Assembly (NCBI GenBank): GCA_019022495.1
Contig: JAFEKR010000011.1
Coordinates: 1,488,001-1,552,000, forward strand
Length of the DNA: 64,000 nt
From: Epichloe hybrida
Lineage: Eukaryota; Ascomycota; Sordariomycetes; Hypocreales; Clavicipitaceae
Direction of reading: 5' to 3'
Part shown: one piece after another, positions 1 through 10,358 of the stretch
How the letters are laid out: each line of letters opens with the position of its first letter
How positions within the stretch are numbered: the first letter of the stretch is position 1
Program-made: the position numbers and the translations under genes
Notes under the pieces: model-generated
What the model saw: only the letters and a program-made list of their open reading frames with translations
Databases searched by the model: none
What the model was told of the DNA's origin: nothing

Positions 1-405
1 AGTTGTCGCTCAGACCATCTCGGCCCCCTGGTAGCTGGTAGCTGGTATTAGCTGGAGCTGGAGCTGGAGCCGGAGCTGGAGCTGTAGCTTCTACTTCCTT
101 CCAAGCTGCCAAGCCCCGGAGCTGGGGCCCACCCCCAAGCTGTGCGTTACGCCGTTACCCCTGGGCCGTGGCTGATTAAATAATGAAGGACCTGGCCTGC
201 CCCCAAAATCAACAACTCGGTTTTCTCTCCCGGTTTCTTTATTTTCTTCCTCTAATTCATCTTCCCCTTTTACCCAAGTCTCTTCTCTTGCTTGAAGTTG
301 CCTTCAACTTCGACGTCACCTTCGTTTTCAACGCTCAACCTCGCTACTACTAATACATACCACCTGAGTTTCTTCGACTTCCGTCCATACACGACAACCG
401 CCAAT
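1..405. other. Upstream region of the GPI-protein gene with a GGAGCT-rich repeat
   Basis: No gene is seen. Positions about 29-90 hold an imperfect repeat built from GGTAGCTGGT and GGAGCT units. The pyrimidine-rich stretch at 220-300 looks like a typical fungal promoter and 5' leader of the gene that starts at 406. Confidence 0.5.
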
Positions 406-1194
406 ATGCGTTTCGCCGTCGCCCTCGTTTCCGGCCTTGCTGCCGCTGTCTCTGCTCAGACTAACTCCGTGGCTGCTGATCCCGCCACTGCTTCTGCCGC
501 TGCTTGCTTGAAGAAGTGTGCCGTCGGTGACGTCAACTGCCAGTCTCACTGCATCACTGTAAGTGGACGCTTGCCATCCCCCAATGTCATGATTTTTTGC
601 TTTTTTTTTTGCTTTTTTTTCCGGTCTCGGGCCTGTCCGAGACAGACACACAATGGCACCTGATGCTCACAGCGTTCAAGAGCTGACAAAGAAATTTCCA
701 TCCAGGTTCCCAACCCCAATGAGCAGCAAGTAAACGACACCACCAAGTGTGCTGCCGCCTGCCCCCAAGGCAAGGGTAGCCCCGAGGAGACGCAGAAGTA
801 CGCCGACTGTGTCCAGGGCTGCATCTCCAAGCACTTCTATGTCAGCAGTGAGGGCACTCCCCAGGCCACTGGTGGCAGCGGTGGCAGCGGTGGTGTCGGC
901 AGCAGCAGCAACACCTCTGCTGCTCCCCCTTCTGAGGCTACCGCCACCGGTGGTGCTGCATCAACCGCTTCGTCCAGCTCTGGCTCTGGCTCCGGCTCCG
1001 GCTCTCAGACTTCTAGCTCTGGCGCTGATGCCGGTGCTTCCCAGACCCAGACCACAGGCTCCAGCTCTGGATCCCAGACTTCCAAGACCTCCTCCAGCGC
1101 TGCTGCTACCAGTACCAACGCTGCCCCGGGCATGAAGACTTTTGGCGCTACCGGTGCTCTCGTCGGCGCCTTCGCCGCCCTCTTTGCTCTTTAA
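406..1194 (+). CDS. GPI-anchored, Ser/Gly-rich secreted cysteine protein
   Basis: Two exons (406-558, 706-1194) give 213 residues; the intron has GTAAGT and CAG ends and keeps the frame. Residues 1-17 are a signal peptide ending at SAQ. The mature N-terminus has eight cysteines in paired C-x3-C units (C34/C38, C45/C49, C66/C70, C86/C90). A long Ser/Gly/Thr/Ala-rich stretch follows, as in O-glycosylated cell-wall proteins. The C-terminus (about 190-213) is a short hydrophobic tail after small residues, which is a GPI-anchor signal. I chose the ATG at 406 because translation from 292 would put an unrelated Ser/Thr leader before the signal peptide. The likely place is the plasma membrane or cell wall. 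The cysteine spacing does not match CFEM (too few, wrong spacing) and I do not recognise a named family. Confidence 0.85.
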
Positions 1195-2638
1195 ATCTAC
1201 CATGGATTTTTCTTGATGAACCCTCGCTCTGCGAGTACTTCTTAATATGGGGAGATGGTGTGACGGGGAATTTGGCAGGAACGGAGGATTAGTATGTATC
1301 AGTTGGAAATAATACCCGTATTTAGCATCGTCCAATTTGAAATTCCAATGCGCCAATAACGTCCCAGGGTGCAGGCATGAGCTGTTTTATGGTGCTCATC
1401 TTTCCAATCTGCCTTCTACATAGGGGCGATCTTGTTTTCGACCTGCAACGCCGCATAGCAGCAACGGAAGGGATAAGAGACGGCCTGTTCGTCTCTTCTT
1501 CAGGGACAGCTCTGCATTGTAATTCAATGCTTAACCTAGCTCTGACCAGAGAATTTTTATACCGCTTGCTGGAAGCAGTTTGGCCCCTGGCCAACGCTCA
1601 TATTCTCACCGCCGCAATTATTGCTCGACGTTTCGGAGCATGTTGCCGTCCGTCACTAGAAACCATTTCTCGATGAAATTGCTGTGAAATTTCTCCACGG
1701 AACGTTTCTGACTCACTATATGAGGTTGTGTGTCGCTGCGTAGATGATCTTCTCTGTGAGGTCCTTTCGGACACTTGATGGAAATTGACAATTTCAGCCC
1801 TTGTCGGCAGCGTTCATCTTTGCGTCAGCCGAAACTCAGAATAAAAAAACGCCGCCCCCTGGGAGAGCTTATGCCTCAAAAGTTCAACCCGATCTTTGAT
1901 TGGCCTTTCCAGAAGATGGATCCTACTGGCAGAGAGGTTGATGTTGGTGATTACCGTTGCTGGTAGGTTTCAGTATAGCCATGACGTAGTAAATTGCCGC
2001 AACTTTGAAGCACCTAGAACAATGTAAATTTCTTTTTTTTTCGTCTCAGACCATAGTTTCACAGGTACCTGGACTTTTCCGAAAGAGGAATGCACCCAGA
2101 AATGGAATGTGTAGGCGCATGAGACGAGTGGCCTTCGCTGTTCTGATTCACAGGACAGAAGAAGGAAAGTAGCTCGTCAATATGATTTTGCGACCACGCG
2201 CAAGGTTTTTCTGCTCCATTTTACATGCCACTATATAGTGAATTATCGCTTGGATCAGTACATACGACCACAGCCGCTAGTAGAAATCAGGATCCCGTCC
2301 GATCTCCTAGGATAACCTGGCGAGCGCTGGAGTAGTAGTTGGGTCGGTGACGACCAGCGAATGCCCGGTGTTGTATGTCTAATTCTTTAACTCATTTTTT
2401 TATTTTGCGAGCCTGGTTTGAAAACATCCTGCTGTAGCCAATAAAGCCTTTTAGATACCATTGTAATAATCAATTTAATCCTAAAGAACAAGTCTAACCT
2501 CCATCTCACATAAGGTTTCAAGCAACAGTATTTCATAAAGCCATTATACATCTATCGGGAGGACCGACGCCTACACCTACCCTGCTCTTTCGGACAAGTC
2601 CACAATCACTCCGTCATCACCACACCTCACTGGCCGCC
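1195..2638. other. Intergenic region
   Basis: No convincing gene. Short open frames at 1377-1676 and 1775-1966 have no family features and no supporting splice pattern. The last 200 bases are pyrimidine-rich and probably serve as the promoter and leader of the FolB gene. Confidence 0.4.
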
Positions 2639-3648
2639 ATGCCAGCGACTCTTCAAACCTCCCATAGCCTCCTCGTTGCCACAGGCCAGTGCCCATCCAT
2701 CGTGCGCGTCAAAAACATCCAATCCATCGTTCAAGGACCCAGCGATGCCTGGGGCCGTCCCAACCGACCCCAGCCCGTCTCCGTCTCCGTCACCGTCCAC
2801 CTTGACAAGGCCTTTGGCTTAACGTCCACCTCGGACGCACTTGCCTCAGACACAATCCACTATGGCCTCCTGAGCAAAGCCGTCCTCGCGACGCTTACCC
2901 GGCTTGACGCCCACAAGACAAGCCGTCAGGCCCTGCCCCTTCCGGACATCCTGAACGCTATCTGGGTCGACCTCACTGGTCTGGACATCTGCGGCCTACC
3001 CGTCTACGTCGACGTCGACGTCGAAGAGCGCACACCCTTTCTACAGCTGGTGTTTTTGAAGAGCCTACAGGTCACTGTTCATTTGCCGAAAGCCTCTCTC
3101 CAAGGCGGAGGAGTCAGCTTGACTGGAACAGGGGTCTTTAAGAATAGCGTCCTCATCGCCAGGGGAGTCGCGCTGAAACTGCACGACATGCGGGTTCCCG
3201 TCCTCATTGGCGTGAACGACAATGAGCGAGAGGCGAAGCAGGGCGTCGTGGCCAATATCGAAGTAGAGAGGTTTGATGAAGCGGGCGATAGTTACTGCGA
3301 CCTGGAAAAGGTTGTTGCCAAGGTACGCAACGTTGTCCACGTGAATTTTTGCTCTGGGTCTCTGGACTTTTTCTGCAGGTGTGGGGGTTTGGGACTAACG
3401 GCGAGCCCGGGCGCTTGATGTCACGATAGGCAATGGCAGATTCATCATTCGAGACGATTGAGGCTCTGGTGGCAGACATGGCCGTGCACATGACGGCTCA
3501 TTTGGCCAAGAACCACAAGGCACCGCTGGATGGTCAAGGCTGGCACCTCAACATTGCGGTTGAGAAGCCCATTGCGGTTGTGTTCGCGGATGCGCCTTGT
3601 GTGGAATTGAGGATAGGAACGAATGATGTTCGCCTTAACAGGGGGTGA
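2639..3648 (+). CDS. FolB-type (dihydroneopterin aldolase-like) protein, two tandem domains
   Basis: Exons 2639-3322 and 3430-3648 give 300 residues; the intron runs from GTACGC to TAG and joins in phase. The first half (about 20-135) has the FolB pattern: a start like 'IVRVKNIQSIVQGPSDAWGR', then 'VSVSVTVHLD', 'DTIHYGLLSKAVLATL' and 'DICGLPVYVDV'. The second half (about 165-300) repeats it: 'GVALKLHDMRVPVLIGVNDNE', 'VVANIEVE', 'FETIEALVADMAVHM'. Dihydroneopterin aldolases split dihydroneopterin in folate synthesis. In fungi that step normally sits in a trifunctional FOL1 with HPPK and DHPS domains, which are absent here. So the protein is a stand-alone paralogue whose substrate is uncertain. 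Usual length for such fungal proteins is about 300 residues, so the model looks complete. Confidence 0.85.
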
Positions 3649-3970
3649 AGTTGAGAAATTCAAGACCAAGGATTGTAGTCACGCGGATGGCGCAGATCAC
3701 GGGAGGGCTAAAACGATGTTTAACGAGACAATTGCTAAATAAACTCTTTCGAGTTGTTACTAATTAGAAATGTCTAAATAGAAAAGGCCTATGCAAGCTC
3801 TACACCATGCCGTGAAGTATCTGTGGTAATAAACTTGTTGTACAAGTTTATCGCAAACTTTGTATTAACCTTACAACCCCCCATATTTGTGGCTTAATTC
3901 AAGCTTATCCCTTTGTTCTACAGGTTTTACCTATTACTGCGGTGATTATTATTTAGTTGTTAATTATTAT

Positions 3971-4169
3971 ACTAGCTAGGTATTGCTAGTAATTTTTTGG
4001 TTCCTTAAAAATTAGATGCATTAGCCATAACCAATGACCCCAAAAAATATAAAATCAATAAACTTGTTGTACTAGCTGGGTATTGCTAGTAATTTTTTGT
4101 TTCTTATAAATTAGATGCATTGGCCACACCCAATGACCCCCAAAAAAATCTAAATCAATAAACTTTTTG
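3971..4169. repeat. 100 bp tandem duplication with mostly transition differences
   Basis: Two head-to-tail copies start at 3971 and 4071 with 'ACTAGCTAGGTATTGC' and 'ACTAGCTGGGTATTGC'. They stay alignable to about 4169. Most differences are G/A or C/T (for example TTAGCCATAACC against TTGGCCACACCC). A third fragment of the end unit, AATAAACTTGTTGTAC, lies at about 3828. The pattern resembles mild repeat-induced point mutation, but the sample is small. Confidence 0.75.
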
Positions 4170-4409
4170 TTGCATCTTTGCAAAAGCCCACGGGTCGACG
4201 GGTCGACGGGAAGAAAAGAAAACCCGAGAAATAATGCATCTGTTCTCCTTATTTGGCCTAGCTACTAATCTTAATCGATCTGTTGAGGCGAGGTGACTTT
4301 TTCTTTTCGTCGGTGGCTCTTCTGGCTTCCTGTGGCCCCACAAAGCTACTTGAAACGGACACGTAGCCGGCAGTGCCTGCAATGGTCACTGCCAATGGAC
4401 AACTACATG

Positions 4410-4419
4410 TACGGATTAC
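4410..4419 (+). repeat. Dispersed 10-mer TACGGATTAC, copy 1
   Basis: Exact TACGGATTAC, followed 10 bases later by ACATGTATGTAC. It is one of seven exact copies in this window, here intergenic. Confidence 0.7.
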
Positions 4420-4805
4420 AACACACATGTATGTACTGTGAGGCACCAGACCCCCCCCCGCATTGCCCGTGCCTTCAGCTGTGGAGCCAGTGCAGCCTAC
4501 ACGCTATTAAATTAGTATTTTCCCAAAAGTTCAGGGTCGTTTCTGGTATCTTCTACGTGTCCTCAACCATTGGCTGGCTTTTCGTTCCCATACTAAAATT
4601 TCTGCATGAGCCGCTCCATCTGAACATCTCTACCCTTTTCTAATATCTTCCTCGCGTCTTTAACTTCACTCTTGGAAACCAAGCCCTTCTCGAGCTGCCG
4701 GGTCCTCCATCAGCCCTGCCTTGAACCCACTTGCGCTTCGCACCTTGGTCTCCGGTTGTTTTCGCTCCCCAGCTCCTTGGCGACGAGGTTGATTTTCTTC
4801 AAACC

Positions 4806-6844
4806 ATGAAGTTCAATGCTGCTGCTGCGGCCGTGTCGGCTGCCATCTTGACTGGCACTGCCCATGCTGACAAGGTCGAGGAATCGCCGGTTGCTCCTGC
4901 TGATCTCCCTAGCTTTACTGTAAGTGATGCACCTCGCTGTTCAAAACGTCTGGACTCGGTTGTTGCCCAGTCATGTCGTGACCATCAGCTACCACGTTTT
5001 GCCTCAGCAACCCTTGAATCCAGACCCGTGTGGCGAATTTGATCTATTTAACCGGCATGTTCTTCAAGCTAACCGATGACTTTTGTCATAGCCCACTTCC
5101 TTGAAAGCTCCCTTCCTCGAGCAATTCACTGATGGCTGGGAAAAGCGATGGAAGCCCTCTCACGCCAAGAAGGACATGAAGGGTTCCGGCAAGGATGAGG
5201 AGGAATGGGCCTTTGTTGGCGAGTGGTCTGTTGAGGAGCCCTATCAGTATAAAGGCATGGATGGCGATAAGGGTCTTGTCGTCAAGAATGCCGCTGCTCA
5301 CCACGCCATCTCGGCCAAGTTCCCCAAGAAGATCGATAACAAGGGCAAGACTCTCGTTGTTCAGTATGAGGTCAAGCTTCAGAGTAAGTTTTATACAGCC
5401 TCTCTGCTCTTCGATACGACTCTGTGTGTTCTGAGGCTCATGTACATATGTTTCAATTGTGCTGACAAAGTGGGTTTCTTCCAGAGGGTCTTGAATGTGG
5501 AGGTGCCTACATGAAGCTCTTGCGCGACAACAAGGCTCTTCACCAGGAGGAGTTCAGCAACACGACTCCCTACGTCATCATGTTTGGCCCCGACAAGTGC
5601 GGCCATACGAACAAGGTTCACTTAATCTTCAACCACAAAAACCCCAAGACCGGCGAGTACGAGGAAAAGCACCTCTCTTCCCCCCCCACCGCAAAGATCC
5701 TCAAGACCACCGAGCTGTACACGTTGATCGTCCATCCCAACAACACCTATGCTATCAAGCAGAATGGTGAAGAGGTCAAATCTGGCTCTCTCCTCGAGGA
5801 CTTCACTCCTGCCGTCAACCCCCCGGCTGAGATTGACGACCCCAAGGACACCAAGCCCGATACCTGGGTCGATGACGCTCGTATTGCCGATCCCGAGGCC
5901 AAGAAGCCCGAGGACTGGGATGAGGACGCCCCCTTCGAGATTGTTGATGAGGAGGCTACCATCCCCGAGGATTGGCTCGAGAATGAGCCCACGACTATCG
6001 CCGACCCCGAAGCTCAGAAGCCCGAGGACTGGGACGATGAGGAAGATGGCGATTGGATTGCCCCTACAGTTCCCAACCCCAAGTGTGCCGATGTTTCTGG
6101 ATGTGGTCCTTGGACTAAGCCCATGAAGCAAAACCCCGAGTACAAGGGCAAGTGGAGCGCTCCCTTCATCGACAATCCCGCCTACAAGGGACCTTGGGCT
6201 CCTCGCAAGATCAAGAACCCAGCCTTCTTTGAGGACAAGACCCCCTCCAACTTTGAGCCCATGGGCGCTGTAAGTACACTCGCTTTTCTTTTTGAAGTTG
6301 GCGGAAAGAACCAAATTGCTAACGATGTATATATGTATAGATCGGCTTCGAAATCTGGACCATGCAGAACGATATTCTTTTCGACAACATCTACATCGGT
6401 CACTCCGTTGAGGATGCCGAAAAGCTGGCTGCCGAGTCGTTCAAGATCAAGCACCCCGTTGAGAAGGCTCTGTATGAGGCTGACAAGCCCAAGGAAGAGG
6501 ACAAGCCCAAGTCTCCCACTGACCTCAAGTTCCTCGACGACCCTGTCCACTATATCAAGGAGAAGACAGACCTCTTCCTGACTATCGCTAAGAACGATCC
6601 TGTCGAAGCCATCAAGTTTGTGCCTGAGGTTGCTGGTGGTTTCGCCGCTATCGCCGTGACCTTCGTCGCCCTCATCGTTGCTCTTCTCGGACTTGGTGGA
6701 TCTTCCCCAGCTGTCAAGGAAGCTGCTGCTACCGCCAAGGGCAATGTTAAGGAAGTCAAGGACAAGGTCGCTGAGGCTGCGGCTACTGGAGCTGAGAAGG
6801 CTAAGGGCGAGGCTACCAAGCGTACTACCCGCAGCCAGTCTTAG
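4806..6844 (+). CDS. Calnexin, ER lectin chaperone
   Basis: Four exons (4806-4919, 5092-5383, 5485-6269, 6341-6844) give 564 residues, normal for fungal calnexin. Residues 1-20 are a signal peptide. The lumenal lectin domain includes 'GGAYMKLL' and '[11 protein letters not shown]', matching the conserved calreticulin-family signature. The P-domain (about 253-380) shows the tandem repeats '[13 protein letters not shown]', 'PEDWLENEP' and '[13 protein letters not shown]', then the second-type repeats '[11 protein letters not shown]' and '[10 protein letters not shown]'. A single membrane helix lies near 494-520, followed by a short basic and Ala/Lys-rich cytosolic tail. Calnexin binds monoglucosylated N-glycans on new glycoproteins and retains them in the ER until folded. 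All introns have GTAAGT donors and CAG or TAG acceptors. The start was chosen because it opens the signal peptide. Confidence 0.97.
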
Positions 6845-7584
6845 GTGATATCCATTGCCACCGGAGGAGAGATGGGAGAAGAGGTCTTGGTTGTGTCTAG
6901 ACAGACTTGGAAGCCATGGGTTGCACAATTTGAAGAAGGGTAAAGGCAAAAATGAAAAAAGAGGACTCGTCATTTTATTGCTATCTGATCACTTTTGCTC
7001 ACAAGGTTTACGTTGGGGATTCTTTAACGGCTTGACACATGCGCGCGATTGACGGGATTGACGACATGGCTTGTGCCTTTATCTAGATGGGGGCGTTTGC
7101 TTGCCTTGGACCTACCCTTGCCATGTACAGCAACCAATCGGCAACCTGACATTAATTTAATGATGAATGCTTTCGTGCCCGACTCACCGAGTGTAATGCG
7201 GTCGGTCAAATGTGAAGCCCATGAAATATGCTGGCTCCGTAGGTAGGTCGGAGACGGCGGGTGCGAGTCGGCTATCACGGATCTTATCGGGTCAATGGGC
7301 ATTGGGGGCCGCACGTCGGCCCGCACAAGTCACCATCCCCCCCCTCCTCAGGCCTCTCTCCACATCTCCACATCTCCACAACCGCACATAGCCGCTCTCT
7401 TTCTTCATCAAGAATCCGAACGCGAACGCCTCTCTTCCCGGCGGACTTTTTTTTTCTTTCGTCTTTCGGGAGGAAGACAGAGGAGAGGGAGCTCTGCCAA
7501 TCCACCGTCAAGTACGTGCAAGTTTCTAGCCTGCTGTTCTCACCAGCAGTGCCTGATTCACACTTTCCCCTTTTCTTGTCAATC
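6845..7584. other. Intergenic region, calnexin 3' end to MMSDH promoter
   Basis: No gene seen. The distal part (about 7330-7580) is pyrimidine-rich with short CACATCTC repeats and is likely the leader of the dehydrogenase gene. Confidence 0.4.
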
Positions 7585-9395
7585 ATGCGGCGGCTCATTT
7601 CACGAAGCGTCTCTGCCAGCGCCACCCGGTCTCCTGCGACCTCGGCTGCTCAACGATCTTCCATGACTGCCTCCAAGATGACTTCCAACGATTCGTCGTC
7701 GTCGGCCGTGGCCGCCAGAAGAATACACGCCGCGGCTCAGCAGCTCAAGCCAGTCGTGGCCCTGGCTTCCACGGCGACCACCTACCCAAAGTCGCATGAG
7801 AAGTTCCAGACGGTCGAAGATACCCCGTACTTCATCGACAACAAGTTCGTCAACTCCAAGACGGACAAGTTCATCGATTTACCCGATCCCGCTACCAACA
7901 ACCTTGTCACTCGTGTGCCTCAGATGACGGAGGAGGAGATGAAAGCCGCTGTTGCTTCTGCTGAGAAGGCTTTCAAGTCCTGGAAAAACACGACCGTCTT
8001 GGCCCGTCAGCAGATCATGTTCCGCTTTGTCCACCTCATCAAGGAGAACTGGGACCGACTGGCTGCCAGCATTACCTTGGAGCAGGGAAAGACCCTCGCT
8101 GATGCCAAGGGTGATGTCTTGCGAGGTCTGCAGGTGGCTGAGGCTGCTATTGCTGCCCCAGAGCTGCTCAAAGGCGAAGTTCTGGAGGTGGCCAAGGATA
8201 TGGAGACGCGCACGTATCGTGAGCCGTTGGGCGTCACTGCTGCCATCTGCCCCTTTAGTAAGTTGCCCTCTCTGTCGAAGAAGATGGCACTCAGCGCCCC
8301 ATCGTCTCAGGGAGGGCCCAATGCTGACAGCACGGTGCAGATTTCCCTGCCATGATTCCCCTCTGGTGCATCCCCATCGCCACCATTACCGGCAACACAC
8401 TGATCTTGAAGCCGTCTGAACGAGACCCCGGTGCGGCCATGATCCTTGCCGAGCTCGTGCAGAAGGCTGGGTTCCCCGAGGGTGTTGTCAACGTCATCCA
8501 CGGTGCGCACAAGACTGTCGATTTCATCCTTGACGAACCCGCCATCAAGGCCATCAGCTTCGTTGGTGGCAACAAGGCCGGTGAGTACATCTTCAGCCGC
8601 GGCTCAGCCAACGGCAAGCGAGTCCAGGCCAACCTGGGCGCCAAAAACCACGCTGCCGTTCTGCCCGACTGCAACAAGAACCACTTCATCAACAGTGTCG
8701 TTGGCGCCGCCTTTGGCGCCGCCGGTCAACGATGCATGGCCCTGAGCATTCTCGTCATGGTCGGCGAGACCAAGGAGTGGCTCTCCGAGGTCGCCGAGAG
8801 TGCCAAGAAGCTCAAGGTCGACGGTGGGTTCGAGCAAGGCGCCGACCTCGGCCCCGTAATCTCCCCCCAGAGCAAGGAGCGCATCATCGGCCTCATCGAC
8901 AGCGCCGAAAGGGAGGGCGCCATCATTCTGCTCGACGGCCGCAACTACACAAACTCCAAATACCCCAACGGCAACTTTGTCGGCCCCACCATCATTGCCA
9001 ACGTGACTCCCGAAATGACGTGCTACAAGCAGGAGATCTTCGGCCCGGTCCTGGTGTGCCTGAACGTCGAGACGATTGACGACGCCATTGAACTGATCAA
9101 CAACAACGAGTACGGCAACGGCGTCGCCATCTTCACCCGCTCTGGTCCGACCGCCGAGACGTTCCGTCGCAACATTGAATCCGGCCAGGTTGGCATCAAT
9201 GTGCCCATTCCCGTGCCGTTGCCCATGTTTTCCTTCACCGGCAACAAGAAGAGCATTGCTGGTGGTGGGTCCAACACTTTCTACGGCAGGCCTGGAATCA
9301 ACTTTTACACGCAGCTCAAGACTGTGACTGCCTTGTGGCAGAGCCAGGATGCTGTTGCCAAGAAGGCCGCCGTACACATGCCGACCCTGCAGTAG
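7585..9395 (+). CDS. Methylmalonate-semialdehyde dehydrogenase (acylating), mitochondrial
   Basis: Exons 7585-8257 and 8341-9395 give 575 residues. The intron joins 'CPF' to '[12 protein letters not shown]', the conserved family stretch. The N-terminus ([15 protein letters not shown]...) is an Arg/Ser-rich mitochondrial presequence. The aldehyde dehydrogenase fold follows: '[13 protein letters not shown]' for NAD binding, '[12 protein letters not shown]', and the nucleophile Cys356 in '[11 protein letters not shown]'. '[16 protein letters not shown]' and the C-terminal '[20 protein letters not shown]' are typical of the MMSDH branch rather than general ALDHs. The enzyme converts methylmalonate or malonate semialdehyde plus CoA to propionyl-CoA or acetyl-CoA in valine and pyrimidine breakdown. 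Length is slightly above the usual 530-550 because of a long leader. No neighbour is functionally linked. Confidence 0.95.
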
Positions 9396-10358
9396 AATCG
9401 GTCACGGGGGCATGGGCAAGTTGGTGAAGCCGAGGACAAGTGCAGGAGGTGAAGTGACGACAAGAATGAAGAGCACAAGTGGTGCGGATGCGAGATCAAC
9501 GCTGAGTGAGGAGCAATGGGGGCCGGCAGAAATCGTCGTCTTGCCATGCGTTACGCCGAGGTAGCTCTTGTTTATCAAGTGTTGTAGCTGGTGTATTCGT
9601 ACGGCTTCTGGCCAAAAAAGTACGCCTTGAACGTCGCAGTCTCACATAAACGTAACTACGATGCAAATGATCAGAACAAGACTACAATACAGCCCAGCCC
9701 AGCCCAGCCCAGCCCAGCAAGTCCAAGACGGACAGTCTCGACCGTGTTGCATTGTCTAAATGAAGAGCGAACTGCATCACCTACTTCACCATGTACCCAA
9801 TCGTAAGACTGCATCACCTACTTCACCATATACCCAATCGTGAGCTCGGGTGTCAACACCGACGTAGACAAGAGCAGCGTGGCAATGTCGCCTGCGGAAC
9901 AAAGCACGGGAACAAGGAAGACAGTACTCCGTATGAGACGCATGTTTATAAAGCGCGTTATGTGAAAGTTGACCGCGAGATGAAATGGAACATCCGAGGC
10001 TTTCTATTGGAACGACGCCAAAGATGGATGTGGTTGTCTTGGTAATCAATCAGTCTTCACCCATGATGAAAGAAGTGTAGCATCTTGGACCAGTACGCCT
10101 GGGTTATATGATGCATGAATACGACGATGATATTTATGTGAAAGAAACACAACCTCATACTGCTTGAAGTGAGGAAACCACGCCTCGCGGTGCTGCTGGC
10201 CACCACCCAAATATTAAAAAGTATTTGCTGTAACAAACGCACTTGATCGGACACTCTCGTATGCAACGTACATCATGTCATTGAGGCGTGATAGTTCTTC
10301 TCTGGGCGGGAACAGGAATAAAGAATCCCCCCCCCTCCCAGCTGCTGTGAGCTTAGCT
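9396..10358. other. Intergenic region with short direct repeats
   Basis: No gene seen. AGCCC is repeated at about 9690-9718. A direct repeat of about 34 bp beginning GCATCACCTACTTCACCAT occurs at about 9773 and 9814. Confidence 0.5.
9773..9842. repeat. Two adjacent direct repeats of about 34 bp
   Basis: 'GCATCACCTACTTCACCAT' followed by a near-identical 'ACCCAATCGT' end is present twice, separated by a few bases. The copies differ at few positions (for example CCATGTACCC against CCATATACCC). It lies at the 3' side of the convergent MMSDH and monooxygenase genes and has no visible coding role. Confidence 0.7.

Larger units (their letters stand above)
3649..4805. other. AT-rich intergenic region upstream of calnexin
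   Basis: The stretch 3720-4180 is clearly more AT-rich than its surroundings and contains the 100 bp tandem duplication listed separately. A copy of the 10-mer TACGGATTAC lies at 4410-4419. The last 250 bases are a pyrimidine-rich leader of the calnexin gene. No gene seen. Confidence 0.5.
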
